In this document: positions 45,178 through 53,805 of the stretch, in pieces
Layout: the number at the start of each line of letters is the position of its first letter
Numbering within the stretch: the first letter of the stretch is position 1
Assembly: GCF_008704205.1 (NCBI RefSeq)
Contig: NZ_VXLC01000004.1
Location: forward strand, 372,001-436,000
DNA: 64,000 nt
Source: Nocardia colli
GTDB taxonomy: Bacteria; Actinomycetota; Actinomycetes; Mycobacteriales; Mycobacteriaceae
Direction of reading: 5' to 3'
The notes under the pieces: generated by a model
Databases searched by the model: none
What the model was told of the DNA's origin: nothing
The model's input: the letters and a program-made list of their open reading frames with translations, nothing else
Made by a program: the position numbers and the translations under genes

Positions 45178-46127
45178 AATTCCACCACCCCCACAGCCGC
45201 GAAGACCGCCCCGCGTGGGCGACGACAAACACCTGGGACAGCCCCCACTGGTCGGTCGACGAACTCGTCGCCGCCAAAGACGGCCGCACCGTATCGGTGG
45301 TGCTGCCCGCGCTGAACGAAGAGAACACCGTCGCCGACGTGGTGGGCAGCATCATGCCGCTGCTCGGCACCCTGGTCGACGAGCTGATCGTGCTCGATTC
45401 CGGTTCGACCGACGCCACCGCCGAACGGGCGCTGGCCGCGGGCGCCGAGGTGATCACCCGCGAGCAGGCGGTGCCGGAGCTGGATCCGGTGCCCGGCAAG
45501 GGCGAGGTGCTGTGGCGCTCGCTGGCCGTGACCAGCGGCGATCTGATCGCCTTCGTCGATTCCGACCTGATCGACCCGGACCCGGAGTTCGTGCCGAAAC
45601 TGCTCGGCCCGCTGCTCACCGTCGATGCGATGCACCTGGTCAAGGCCTACTACCGCAGGCCACTGCGGCAGGGCGGCGCGGTGGACGCGCACGGCGGCGG
45701 CCGGGTCACCGAGCTCGTCGCCCGCCCGCTGCTCGCCGCGTTGCGTCCGGAGCTCTCCCAGGTGCTGCAACCGCTCGGCGGCGAATACGCGGGCACCCGC
45801 GAGCTGCTCACCTCGGTCCCGTTCGCGCCGGGCTACGGCGTGGAGATCGGGTTGCTGCTCGATACCTACGATCAGCTCGGGCTGTCCGCGATCGGGCAGG
45901 TGAACCTGGGCGTGCGCACCCACCGCAATCGCCCGCTGGCCGATCTCGGCGTGATGAGCAGGCAGATCCTCGGCACCGTGCTCGGCCGCAGCGGGGTGCA
46001 GGACTCCGGCGCCGCGCTGACCCAGTTCCCGCTGGTCGGCGACGCCTTCACCGCGCAGAGCACCGAGGTGTCGCTGGCCGATCGGCCGCCGATGAATACC
46101 CTGCGCCCCGAGTGGGCGGCTGCCTGA
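45174..46127 (+). CDS. gpgS: Glucosyl-3-phosphoglycerate synthase
   Basis: A 317-residue GT81 glycosyltransferase (GT-A fold). SVVLPALNEENTVADVV begins the nucleotide-binding domain, FVDSDLIDPDPEF holds the DSD metal motif, and FAPGYGVEIGLLLDTYD is typical. It joins glucose from UDP-glucose to 3-phosphoglycerate, the first step to glucosylglycerate and methylglucose lipopolysaccharides. It overlaps folP2 (ATGA) and ends the operon at a hairpin terminator. Confidence 0.94.
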   Translation: MKFHHPHSREDRPAWATTNTWDSPHWSVDELVAAKDGRTVSVVLPALNEENTVADVVGSIMPLLGTLVDELIVLDSGSTDATAERALAAGAEVITREQAVPELDPVPGKGEVLWRSLAVTSGDLIAFVDSDLIDPDPEFVPKLLGPLLTVDAMHLVKAYYRRPLRQGGAVDAHGGGRVTELVARPLLAALRPELSQVLQPLGGEYAGTRELLTSVPFAPGYGVEIGLLLDTYDQLGLSAIGQVNLGVRTHRNRPLADLGVMSRQILGTVLGRSGVQDSGAALTQFPLVGDAFTAQSTEVSLADRPPMNTLRPEWAAA

Positions 46128-46144
46128 CCGATATCTCGACGCGC

Positions 46145-46180
46145 GAACCCGGGTGCCAGTGGCGCCCGGGTTCGTTGCGT
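46145..46180 (+). terminator. Terminator of the folP2-gpgS operon
   Basis: A 13-bp stem (46145-46157 with 46161-46173, one G-T wobble), a 3-nt AGT loop and a GTTGCGTT tail lie 17 bp after the gpgS stop. It marks the end of the syntenic block before the accessory island. Confidence 0.65.
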
Positions 46181-46340
46181 TGTGCCGAAAGCCGTGCGCC
46201 GACAAAGGATGCGATCTGCGCGTTCGTTGGTTAACGAGCGTGTTTGCTGACTGAACGCTAGAGTGTTGTTTTGGTCTTACGTTCGCATTCTTTACTTCAA
46301 GACGCCGTCCATCGCGCGCTCATGAGCAGGAGATACGTTG

Positions 46341-46874
46341 ATGACTATTGGGGAGCTACCCAAGCAGGACACGCGGCAACCAGAGTTTGCCGGTCCGGAC
46401 TACACGCTGGCGACACTGCGCGTGAACGGTCACGTTTTCCCGGTGGCGCTCGAACCGCGGGTCAGCCTGCTCGACGCCCTGCGCGAGTACCTGCGGCTCA
46501 CCGGCACCAAGAAGGGATGCGACCAGGGGGCCTGCGGCGCGTGCACGGTCTGGGTCGACGGCAAGCGCGAATTGTCCTGCCTCACCTTGGCGTTGAGTGT
46601 GGAGGGGCGCGAGATCACCACCATCGAGGGGGTCGCGGAGGGGGAGGAGCTGCACCCGGTGCAGCGCGCGTTCATCAGCTGCGACGGCTTCCAGTGCGGG
46701 TATTGCACGCCGGGACAGATCATGTCGGCGATCAAATGCATCGAAGAGGGACATACCGGCGACGACGCAGAGATCGCCGAATGGATGAGCGGCAATATCT
46801 GCCGCTGCGCCGCGTATCAGAACATCCGGGACGCGATAAAGAGCGCGCGCGACGAGATGGGGGAGAACCGATGA
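46341..46874 (+). CDS. Molybdenum hydroxylase iron-sulphur subunit (PaoA/CoxS type)
   Basis: A 177-residue subunit with two [2Fe-2S] clusters: Cys60, 65, 68 and 80 (GCDQGACGACTVWVDGKRELSC) in the plant-type domain, and Cys119, 122, 154 and 156 (CGYCTPGQ, ICRCAAY). Unlike E. coli PaoA there is no Tat signal, so the complex is cytoplasmic. AGGAG precedes the ATG at 46341 by 8 nt. It overlaps the FAD subunit gene by 4 bp and begins a three-gene operon. Confidence 0.92.
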   Translation: MTIGELPKQDTRQPEFAGPDYTLATLRVNGHVFPVALEPRVSLLDALREYLRLTGTKKGCDQGACGACTVWVDGKRELSCLTLALSVEGREITTIEGVAEGEELHPVQRAFISCDGFQCGYCTPGQIMSAIKCIEEGHTGDDAEIAEWMSGNICRCAAYQNIRDAIKSARDEMGENR

Positions 46875-47872
46875 AGCCCATCGCGTTTGCCCGCGCCGAG
46901 ACGGTGGACCAGGCGCTCGCCGCGGTGACCGCCCGCCCGAATACCGTATTCCTCGCGGGCGGCACCACTTTGGTGGACATGCTGCGGATCGGCGCGATGG
47001 AGCCGGACAACGTCGTCGACATCAACCGGTTGCCGCTGACCGATCTCGAGCACCGGCCGGACGGCGGCCTGCGCATCGGTGCGCTGGTCCGGATGAGTGA
47101 GGTGGCCGCCGATCCCGTTGTGGTGGAACGCTTCCCGTTCCTGTCCATCGCCCTGTGGAAGGGCGCGTCCGCGCAGATCCGCAACATGGCGTCGATGGGC
47201 GGCAACCTGATGCAGCGGGTGCGCTGTCCGCAGTTCCGGGATGTCGCGTTCGACTGCAACAAGCGGACGCCGGGCAGCGGGTGCGGTGCGCACGAGGGGC
47301 TGCACCGTGGGAATGCCGTATTGGGTACCAGCGAGCACTGTTTCGCCATGCACCCGTCCGATATGGCGATTCCGTTGACCGCGCTCGATGCCGTGGTGCA
47401 TGTGCAGGGACCGCGCGGTACCCGCGCCATCGCCTTCGACGATTTCTTCCTGTTGCCCGGTGACACACCGCATCTGGAGCATCCGATCACCGCCGACGAG
47501 CTGATCGTCCGAATCGACGTGCCGCCGTTGCCGTTCGCGGTGAACTCGCACTATCTGAAGGTGCGCGACCGCGAATCCTATGAGTTCGCGGCGGCTTCCG
47601 CGGCGGTCGCGCTGGACCTGGCGGACGGTCAGGTGCGCGATGTCCGCATCGGCCTCGGCGGGGTGGCGACCAAGCCGTGGCGGGCCAGGATGGCCGAGGC
47701 GCTGCTGATCGGCAAGCCCGCGACGAAGGAGAACTTCGCGGCGGCCGCGGCCACCGAGCTCGCCGCCGCCGACGGCAGCCACGCGATGAATCGGTTCAAA
47801 ATCGAACTGGCACAACGCACCATGGTGCGCACCCTGGAGATCGTGACCGAGCAACTGGGCGGGCGGAAATGA
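46871..47872 (+). CDS. Molybdenum hydroxylase FAD subunit with extra Fe-S motif (PaoB/YagS type)
   Basis: A 333-residue FAD subunit. FLAGGTTLVDMLRIG and MGGNLMQRVRCPQF bind FAD. Four Cys (119, 129, 138, 157; RCPQF, FDCNKR, GSGCG, EHCF) lie in an insert that in E. coli PaoB binds a [4Fe-4S] cluster, so this belongs to the PaoB branch rather than CoxM. It passes electrons from the small subunit to an acceptor. It overlaps both neighbours by 4 bp. Confidence 0.9.
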   Translation: MKPIAFARAETVDQALAAVTARPNTVFLAGGTTLVDMLRIGAMEPDNVVDINRLPLTDLEHRPDGGLRIGALVRMSEVAADPVVVERFPFLSIALWKGASAQIRNMASMGGNLMQRVRCPQFRDVAFDCNKRTPGSGCGAHEGLHRGNAVLGTSEHCFAMHPSDMAIPLTALDAVVHVQGPRGTRAIAFDDFFLLPGDTPHLEHPITADELIVRIDVPPLPFAVNSHYLKVRDRESYEFAAASAAVALDLADGQVRDVRIGLGGVATKPWRARMAEALLIGKPATKENFAAAAATELAAADGSHAMNRFKIELAQRTMVRTLEIVTEQLGGRK

Positions 47873-50112
47873 GCGCCCCCGCCGTTCCCAAGCTGATCGG
47901 CCAGGGACTCGACCGGATCGACGGGCACGCCAAGGTCACCGGGGCCGCCCGCTACACCGCCGAGATCCCCATGCCGAACGCCGCGTACGGGGTGATCGTC
48001 GGCGCCGAGATCGGCAACGGCACAATGACATCCATCGATGTCGGCCGCGCGCTGCGGGCCGGTGCGGTCGCCGTGCTCACCCACGAGAACCTGCCGAAGG
48101 TGCCGTCGGTGCCGCTGCTGCCGTCGCTGTTCGGCCAGCCCGCGCCCGGGCAGACCTTCTTTCCTATGCAGGACACCACGATTCACTACTTCGGTCAGCC
48201 GATCGCGGTTGTCGTCGCGGATACCTTCGAGGTGGCGCAGGAGGCCGCCCGCCTGGTCGAGGCCACCTATGATGCGCGGCCCGCGCTGGTGCGCCTGGAC
48301 GACGGACGCGACGAGCAGTACCTGCCGGACAGCATTTTCGCCGGTCAGATACCCGCGTCCCAGTCGCGCGGCGACTTCGCGAGCGCGAGCAAGGCCGCCG
48401 CGCACACGGTCGACGCGACGTTCCGGTTCGCCGCCAATCATCACAATCCGATCGAATGCTCGGTCACCGCCGCGATGTGGAACGGGGATTCGGTCACCGT
48501 CTACGACGCCACCCAGGGCATCGTGGCCAGCCAGCTGACCATCGCGGCGCACCTCGGCATCTCGCCGAGCAAGGTGCGGGTGGTCACCGACTACGTCGGC
48601 GGCGGGTTCGGCGCGAAAGCCATGATGTGGCCGCACGTTACGCTCGCCCCGCTGATCGCGCGGGAGCTGGGCCGGCCGCTGCGGGTGATCCTGAATCGCG
48701 AGCAGATGTTCCACGGCACCGGATTACGCGAAGAGCAGGAACAGCGCGTCACCCTGGTCAGCGACGCCGACGGCCGGTTCACCGGGCTGCGCCACCACAA
48801 GCTCTCCGTCACTTCGCATTTCGACGACTGGGCGGAGCCGTCGCTGGAGGTGGCGAGCAAGGCGTACGGAATTCCGCACTGGGAGGGGCAGTATCGGCTG
48901 ATCAAGGGCAACACGATGACGCCGACCTTCATGCGCGGGCCGGGCGAGGCGTCCGGGATGGTCGCGCTGGAATGCGCCATCGACGAACTGGCCGAACAGC
49001 TCGGCGCGGACCCGGTCGAATTGCGGCTGCGCAATCACGCCGCCGTCGATCCGGAAAGCGGGAACCCGTGGAGCTCCGACGGTTACGTCGAATGTCTCCG
49101 GCTGGCGGCCGAACGGTTCGGCTGGGACGGCCGGATCCAGACCCCCGGATCGCACACCGACGGCAACTGGCTGCTCGGCTGGGGCGTCGGCACCGCCGGC
49201 TACCCGGTGTACGAGCCGGGGCAGCCGCAGCGAGCCCATGCCCGGCTGCGCTCGGACGGCTCGCTGGTCGTCCAGACCGGCACGCAGGAGTTCGGCACCG
49301 GCGTCGCGACCGCCATGTCGCAGGTCGCGTGCGATGCCATGGGTATGCCGTTCGACCGCATCCGCTTCGAGATCGGCAACACCGACTACCCGAACATCGC
49401 GGCCACCGTCGGCTCGATCGGCGCGAGCGCGGTCAGTTCCGCGGTGCACACCACGTGCACGCAGTTGCTGGCCCAGCTCATCGAGATCGCGGTCGCGGAT
49501 ATCGATTCACCGTTGCGCGGTCGCACGCCCGATGAGATCGAAGGGGTCGAGGGCGTGCTGCGGCTGGTCGATGATCCGTCGGTGACCGACGCCTACGCGG
49601 ATGTGCTGGAGCGCAACCATCTTTCGGACATCGAGACGACCGGCAGCTGGCGACCGGCCTCGCCCGCCGCGCCGTACGGGAAGATGAGCTTCGGTGCCCA
49701 GTTCGCGGAGGTCGCGGTCGACCCGGAGCTCGGGTTGATCAGAGTGCGGCGCATGGTCGGCGCGTTCGCACCCGGCCGGGTGCTCAACACCAAGCTGGCC
49801 CGCAGTCAGGTGCTCGGCGGCATGAATTGGGGCCTGTCCCAAGCACTTATGGAAGGCTCGCTGCCCGACACTCGCGACGGCCGCTGGGCCAACGCGTCAC
49901 TGCTGGAGTACCTGCTGCCGGTCAACGCCGACGCCCCCGAGGTGGACATCTCGTTCGTCGCGGTCGACGACACCGTAGTGAACCCATTGGGCGTCAAGGG
50001 AATCGGCGAACTAGGTATGATCGGCGCGGCCGCCGCCATCGTCAACGCCGTCCACCACGCCACCGGCCGCCGCTTCCGCGACATCCCGCTGCGCATAGAA
50101 CACCTGCTCTGA
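47869..50112 (+). CDS. Molybdenum hydroxylase catalytic subunit (PaoC/YagR type)
   Basis: A 747-residue molybdopterin-binding subunit of the xanthine-oxidase family. It begins IGQGLDRIDGHAKVTGAARY, has YVGGGFGAKAMMWPH and FMRGPGEASGMVALE at the cofactor, and ends with the catalytic Glu near 714 in GVKGIGELGMIGAAA. PaoABC oxidises aromatic and other aldehydes; the true substrate here is unknown. Its stop lies 4 bp before a long hairpin shared with the convergent xdhC. Confidence 0.92.
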   Translation: MSAPAVPKLIGQGLDRIDGHAKVTGAARYTAEIPMPNAAYGVIVGAEIGNGTMTSIDVGRALRAGAVAVLTHENLPKVPSVPLLPSLFGQPAPGQTFFPMQDTTIHYFGQPIAVVVADTFEVAQEAARLVEATYDARPALVRLDDGRDEQYLPDSIFAGQIPASQSRGDFASASKAAAHTVDATFRFAANHHNPIECSVTAAMWNGDSVTVYDATQGIVASQLTIAAHLGISPSKVRVVTDYVGGGFGAKAMMWPHVTLAPLIARELGRPLRVILNREQMFHGTGLREEQEQRVTLVSDADGRFTGLRHHKLSVTSHFDDWAEPSLEVASKAYGIPHWEGQYRLIKGNTMTPTFMRGPGEASGMVALECAIDELAEQLGADPVELRLRNHAAVDPESGNPWSSDGYVECLRLAAERFGWDGRIQTPGSHTDGNWLLGWGVGTAGYPVYEPGQPQRAHARLRSDGSLVVQTGTQEFGTGVATAMSQVACDAMGMPFDRIRFEIGNTDYPNIAATVGSIGASAVSSAVHTTCTQLLAQLIEIAVADIDSPLRGRTPDEIEGVEGVLRLVDDPSVTDAYADVLERNHLSDIETTGSWRPASPAAPYGKMSFGAQFAEVAVDPELGLIRVRRMVGAFAPGRVLNTKLARSQVLGGMNWGLSQALMEGSLPDTRDGRWANASLLEYLLPVNADAPEVDISFVAVDDTVVNPLGVKGIGELGMIGAAAAIVNAVHHATGRRFRDIPLRIEHLL

Positions 50113-50116
50113 CTTC

Positions 50117-50189
50117 CCGCACCACTCTTGATTTCCCGCACCGAAAATCGCATGCAAAATTTCGGTGCGGGAAATCAAAGGTGGTGCGG
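50117..50189. repeat. Long REP-like hairpin between coxL-type gene and xdhC
   Basis: A 30-bp stem (50117-50146 with 50160-50189, 28 of 30 paired) encloses a 13-nt loop containing GCATGC. It fills the gap between two convergent stops to within 4 and 1 bases. TTCCCGCACC occurs twice (50114-50123, 50133-50142). A related hairpin is at 51363-51434 on the other side of xdhC. It can act as a bidirectional terminator and looks like a repeat-family element. Confidence 0.75.
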
Positions 50190-50190
50190 C

Positions 50191-51267
50191 TCAGCGGTGG
50201 ATGGGGCCGTTGAGGCGGTCGAGGGGGCGGGCTGAGGCGTTGCCTCGGTCGGCGAGGATCTGGGCGGCGATGGAGATCGCGGTCTCGTCGGGGGTGCGGG
50301 CGTTGAGGTCGAGGCCGAGGGGGCTTTTCAGTCGCGCCAGTTTGCTTTCGGCGACGCCGGCGGCGCGCAGGCGTTCGGTGCGCTCGGCGTGTGTGCGGCG
50401 GGAACCGAGGGCGCCGACGAAGGCGATCTCGTCGATGTCCAGGGCCGTCGCGATCGTCGGCACGTCGAACTTGGTGTCGTGGGTGAGCACGCAGACCACG
50501 GTGCGGCCATCGATGCGTCCCGCCGCGTGCTCGGTGCGAAGATACCGGTGCGGCCAATCCACCACGACCTCGTGCGCGGACGGGAATCGCGCCGAGGTGG
50601 CGAAGGTTTCGCGGGCATCGACCACGGTGACCCGGTAACCGAGTTGCCGCCCGGTGCGGCTCAGCGCGCGCACGAAATCATTGGCACCGGCCAGGATCAT
50701 CCGCGCGGGAGCGCCGAAGACTTGCACGAAGACCCGTGGACGCGGGGAGGCGTCGACTTCACATTCGTCGGCGCCGACCACGCCACTGCGTCCGGCGGCG
50801 AGCAATGCGAGCGCGTCCCGATCGACGTCGTGCCAGATCTCCTTCGACCCGCCTTCCAGCAGCTTCCACTCCGCGGTGGTATCCAGCCTGGTCGCCAGCG
50901 CGACGGGCGATCCGCTCGCGATCCGTTCGCGCAACGCGGACAGCACCGGAACCTGATCCGGCCCCAGCTTTTCGACGAAGACCTCGATCTCCCCACCGCA
51001 GGTCAATCCCACCGCCATGCCATCACCGTCGGCATAACCGAACCGATCGGTCACCGCGTGGCCGGTGGCCAGCACCTGGCGCGCCGACTCGACGACCGCT
51101 GCCTCCACACACCCACCCGACAGCGAACCGAACACGTCACCGGAGCCGGTCACGATCATCGCGGCACCCGGTTCTCGCGGCCCGGGCCCGGTGGTATCGA
51201 CCACCCGCGCCAAGGCCACGGCCCCCTGCCCCGCCAGCGTTATCAGTTGCTCGAGCATTGCGCGCAT
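50191..51267 (-). CDS. XdhC/CoxI-type molybdenum cofactor maturation factor (PaoD-like)
   Basis: A 358-residue protein. The N-terminal XdhC domain (residues 1-110, GSLSGGCVEAAVVESA, and DGDGMAVGLTCGGEIEVFVE) binds the molybdenum cofactor, and the C-terminal Rossmann domain has VFVQVFGAPARMILAGAND with a late VGALGSRRTHAERTERL. It modifies and inserts the cofactor into the hydroxylase encoded just across the hairpin (PaoD does so for PaoABC). The start at 51267 (ATG) or 51273 (GTG) cannot be settled. Confidence 0.9.
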   Translation of the reverse strand: MRAMLEQLITLAGQGAVALARVVDTTGPGPREPGAAMIVTGSGDVFGSLSGGCVEAAVVESARQVLATGHAVTDRFGYADGDGMAVGLTCGGEIEVFVEKLGPDQVPVLSALRERIASGSPVALATRLDTTAEWKLLEGGSKEIWHDVDRDALALLAAGRSGVVGADECEVDASPRPRVFVQVFGAPARMILAGANDFVRALSRTGRQLGYRVTVVDARETFATSARFPSAHEVVVDWPHRYLRTEHAAGRIDGRTVVCVLTHDTKFDVPTIATALDIDEIAFVGALGSRRTHAERTERLRAAGVAESKLARLKSPLGLDLNARTPDETAISIAAQILADRGNASARPLDRLNGPIHR

Positions 51268-51362
51268 CAGCACGGTTCCTCTCTCGAGCGAGCACACCGG
51301 AGTACACCGGCTCCTCCCAGCCTAGCTATCCGAAAGCTATTCGGCCGTGCGGCAGCGACGCA

Positions 51363-51434
51363 CCGCACACCCGCTGACTTCCCGCATACCGAATCGCCGA
51401 CGATCGCGCGTGCGGGAAATCAGGAGGTGTGCGG
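51363..51434. repeat. Second REP-like hairpin, upstream of xdhC
   Basis: A 24-bp stem (51363-51386 with 51411-51434, 21 of 24 paired) encloses a 24-nt loop. The arm reads CCGCAC..., then TGA and TTCCCGCA, matching the first hairpin's arm at 18 (left) or 21 (right, complemented) of 24 positions. The element encodes the last codons of the small membrane protein at 51420, so it is younger than or fused to that gene. Confidence 0.7.
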
Positions 51435-51638
51435 CTGATTCGAGCCGGCCGACACGTGGTCGGCGAGGCGCTCCTCGGCCTCGTCGGGTACGGGGGTTCC
51501 CTCTTCGGCGAGTCGCGCCTGTAGGGCGGCGACGGTGAGCCGGCCGGGGGACTTGCTCGGCCGTCTGAGCACGGTGACGACCAGGATGAGCAGGCCGAGC
51601 GCCAGGACGGCGCCGCCGACTGTGACGAGCAGATTCAT
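51420..51638 (-). CDS. Small single-span membrane protein, unknown function
   Basis: A 72-residue protein with an N-terminal membrane span (VTVGGAVLALGLLILVVTVL), a basic stop-transfer RRPSKSPGR and a cytoplasmic acidic tail (LQARLAEEGTPVPDEAEERLADHV). GGAGG precedes the ATG at 51638. The last five or so residues (QPHTS) are encoded by the hairpin at 51363-51434. Function unknown. Confidence 0.6.
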   Translation of the reverse strand: MNLLVTVGGAVLALGLLILVVTVLRRPSKSPGRLTVAALQARLAEEGTPVPDEAEERLADHVSAGSNQPHTS

Positions 51639-51660
51639 CACTGCCTCCTCTGGTCACGCA

Positions 51661-52224
51661 TCAATCGGTCGTCTCGCGGAGTGCGAGGCCGGGTGGGACC
51701 GTGCCGGTGCGGAAGTAGACGGCGAAGATCTCGGCCGCGTCCTCGGCCGTGAATACCTCGTCCGGATAGATCCACGGCGCGGGCATGCTCTCCGGAACCT
51801 GCACGCAGATGCCGGGTTCGCCGTCGTGACCGGTGCCACGGCCGACGGTGCGGCGGTGGGCGACACCGTCGAGAACGGTGCGCAGTTCGATCACCAGCGC
51901 GTCGGCCGAGCCGGTGCACTGGAGATAGTTCTGCCCGGGGGCGGAGCTGATCGCGGGGGTGATGTCGGCGGAGCGCATCGGTGCGGGCAGCCGGGACAGC
52001 TGGACCGAGAAGCGGTGGTAGCCGTCCAGCCTGCGCAGCGGGCGCAGGAAGTTGTCGATGGTCTCGCCCGCGCCGATGAACAGCTTCAGCCGATCGCTGT
52101 AGGTGACCCGGTGGGTGGTGATGATCGGGTCGGCCGCGTCGACAGCGCCGGACTGCGTCGGCCTCGGCCGCACCGTCCGGACTGTGGGTGCGGAACTGGC
52201 CGCCGTCGAAAGTTCAACACTCAT
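51661..52224 (-). CDS. Hypothetical protein, actinobacterial
   Basis: A 187-residue protein without signal peptide or membrane span. An N-terminal disordered stretch rich in Thr and Arg precedes a folded part with ITTHRVTYSDRLKLFIGAGETIDNF, LRRLDGYHRFSVQLSRLP and a C-terminal VFTAEDAAEIFAVYFRTG. I do not recognise the family. The ATG at 52224 is preceded by GGTGAG; GTG 52233 is possible. It sits 22 bp upstream of the small membrane protein on the same strand. Confidence 0.55.
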   Translation of the reverse strand: MSVELSTAASSAPTVRTVRPRPTQSGAVDAADPIITTHRVTYSDRLKLFIGAGETIDNFLRPLRRLDGYHRFSVQLSRLPAPMRSADITPAISSAPGQNYLQCTGSADALVIELRTVLDGVAHRRTVGRGTGHDGEPGICVQVPESMPAPWIYPDEVFTAEDAAEIFAVYFRTGTVPPGLALRETTD

Positions 52225-52339
52225 CGAGCTCACCTATCACGCATAGTTACCTTCTAGCTATTCAAGCATTGCACCAAGATTTCCCGAACGGAAGAGGTGA
52301 GTGACCCGCGACACAATTCGGTCACGATGATCATCGGCA

Positions 52340-52362
52340 GCCGCCGGCCACGCGCCGGCGGC
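52340..52362 (-). terminator. GC-rich hairpin after the HTH-domain gene
   Basis: Perfect 9-bp arms (GCCGCCGGC at 52340-52348, GCCGGCGGC at 52354-52362) surround a 5-nt loop, 9 bp beyond the stop of the 52372 gene. T5 lies on the plus-strand side only, so it is a weak candidate for the minus-strand gene. Confidence 0.4.
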
Positions 52363-52371
52363 CTGCGTTTT

Positions 52372-53229
52372 TCAGCGCCGGATACCCGGTGCGGGCAAAC
52401 GGTTTTCGGGGTCGTGCCGATAGACCGGCGTGAGCAGCTCGGCCTCCAGGGGTTCGCCGGTCGCCCGGTCGAAGCGGCAGGCCACCAGCACGGAGAACAG
52501 GTGGGTGCCCGCGCGTTCGTGCAAGGTGGCCAATCGGGTGGCGAGCAACCGGATGGCACCGAGCGAGCCCGGCGGGTGCATGCCGTCGATCATCAGCACC
52601 GAGCCGCGCCCGTCCGGACGCGGTAGCCGGGCCAGGTAGGCGATGTCGTGCGGATCGGGCCCGCCGGGCCGATAGACCCGGCGCGCGGCTCGATCCTCGA
52701 TGCCCCGCCGGGCGTCGCCCGCCCTGGCCACCGCGCGCCGTAGCCGCGGGTCGGCGGCGATCAGCTGCCGCACGCTCGGCGAGAGCTCCGGCCCGCCGAG
52801 CACGATCAGGCCGTCCCGGTTCAGGTCCACCGGTCGCCCGGGGAGGAAGTGTTCGACCGAAGCGGTGAAGCCGAGCTCCCGGAGCAACTCGACGAGCCGG
52901 TGCGCCGCCGCGGGATCCGGTGCGCCGATCACCCGGCCCGCGCGGACCTCCGGCACCAGCACCGTGAGCGTCCCGTGCCCGAAGAACAGACCCTCCGGCG
53001 CCGGACCCTGGGTACTCACCTGATGGATGCGCGCACGGGAAAGTCCGGCTGCCGCACCGATTCTGGCGAAGGTCCAGCCTTCGGCGTGTAGCTCCCGGAT
53101 GACCGCACGACGGATCCTGGTTAGCTCGTTGATGGTCTGCTGGGCCGCAGCCACACCATCGGTGGCCGCTTTGAGTCGCTCGACCTTGTCTTCGATCGCG
53201 AAAACGCGCGCCACGTCATCGGCCGACAT
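52372..53229 (-). CDS. HTH-domain protein of unknown function
   Basis: A 285-residue protein. The N-terminal 70 residues form a coiled region and a sigma-4/TrfB-like HTH (GWTFARIGAAAGLSRARIHQV). The C-terminal 190 residues include DLNRDGLIVLGGPELSPSVRQ and ARLPRPDGRGSVLMIDGMHPPG, a fold I do not recognise, seen in many actinobacterial HTH proteins. TAGACT lies 6 nt before the ATG (leaderless). A 20-bp inverted repeat sits in its promoter (53261-53280), suggesting self-regulation. Confidence 0.65.
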   Translation of the reverse strand: MSADDVARVFAIEDKVERLKAATDGVAAAQQTINELTRIRRAVIRELHAEGWTFARIGAAAGLSRARIHQVSTQGPAPEGLFFGHGTLTVLVPEVRAGRVIGAPDPAAAHRLVELLRELGFTASVEHFLPGRPVDLNRDGLIVLGGPELSPSVRQLIAADPRLRRAVARAGDARRGIEDRAARRVYRPGGPDPHDIAYLARLPRPDGRGSVLMIDGMHPPGSLGAIRLLATRLATLHERAGTHLFSVLVACRFDRATGEPLEAELLTPVYRHDPENRLPAPGIRR

Positions 53230-53260
53230 GTGGGAAGTCTAGACAGCTGGACAGGCCAAA

Positions 53261-53280
53261 GTGTCTAGAACTCTTGACAC
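53261..53280. promoter_or_regulatory. Inverted repeat in the promoter of the HTH gene
   Basis: GTGTC at 53261-53265 mirrors GACAC at 53276-53280; across the 10-bp half-sites 8 of 10 positions pair. It contains TCTAGA (53264-53269), and a second copy of TCTAGA lies inside GTCTAGAC (53237-53244) over the -10 element. Two such sites about 26 bp apart suggest an autoregulatory operator. Confidence 0.5.
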
Positions 53281-53311
53281 TGCACCCTTCTCGTGACGCA
53301 GTGACGCCAGG

Positions 53312-53728
53312 TCAGGTGGCGTCGGTGTCGATGGGTGGACGTTCGTTGCGCTCCAACGGTTTTTCCAGCTTCGGCATCGGATAGTCCGGCATGCCGCTGT
53401 TCGCGCCGAGGAAGTCCTTCTTGTCCGGCAGCGCGTCCTCCATGTTGCGGAAGATCGAATCGTCGCCGTTCAGAAGGTGTTTGGTGACCATGCCGCGCGG
53501 CGTCATGCCGCGCAGTTCGTTCAGGTCGGCCAGCGGCTTGCGCAGGTCCTCGAACTCCGGACCGAGCTCATCACGCAGCTGCGAGGTCGCGCCACTGGCG
53601 TAGTCGCGCACCTGCCGCAGGCTGCGCGTGGTCCAGCGAACCGCGCCGGGCAGTCGCTCCGGTCCGAGGATCACGAGGGCGGCGACGAGCAAGATCATCA
53701 TCTCGCTCCAGCCGATATTGCTGAACAC
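53312..53728 (-). CDS. tatB: Sec-independent protein translocase subunit TatB
   Basis: A 138-residue protein with one N-terminal span ([20 protein letters not shown]), the GPERLP hinge, an amphipathic helix and a charged tail. It is the substrate-receptor subunit of the Tat pathway, which would export, for example, the DUF1906 protein here. TAACCT lies 6 nt before the GTG. The order tatB-htrA-rseA-sigE mirrors Rv1224-Rv1221. Confidence 0.93.
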   Translation of the reverse strand: MFSNIGWSEMMILLVAALVILGPERLPGAVRWTTRSLRQVRDYASGATSQLRDELGPEFEDLRKPLADLNELRGMTPRGMVTKHLLNGDDSIFRNMEDALPDKKDFLGANSGMPDYPMPKLEKPLERNERPPIDTDAT

Positions 53729-53805
53729 GTATCAAGGTTACCCGGCCAGTCGCCCAGCGGCGCAGGGGACGGCAGGCCGACGGAGTTCGGCCGGAGTGGG
53801 TGAAC

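Noticed and set aside
46271..46870. Upstream extension of the FAD-subunit frame
   Set aside because: The region is occupied by the small Fe-S subunit; the real start is the ATG at 46871 that overlaps its stop.
50113..50190. The first xdhC hairpin as an ordinary terminator only
   Set aside because: Length (30-bp stem) and a related second copy upstream of the gene go beyond a normal terminator, so it was kept as a repeat element.
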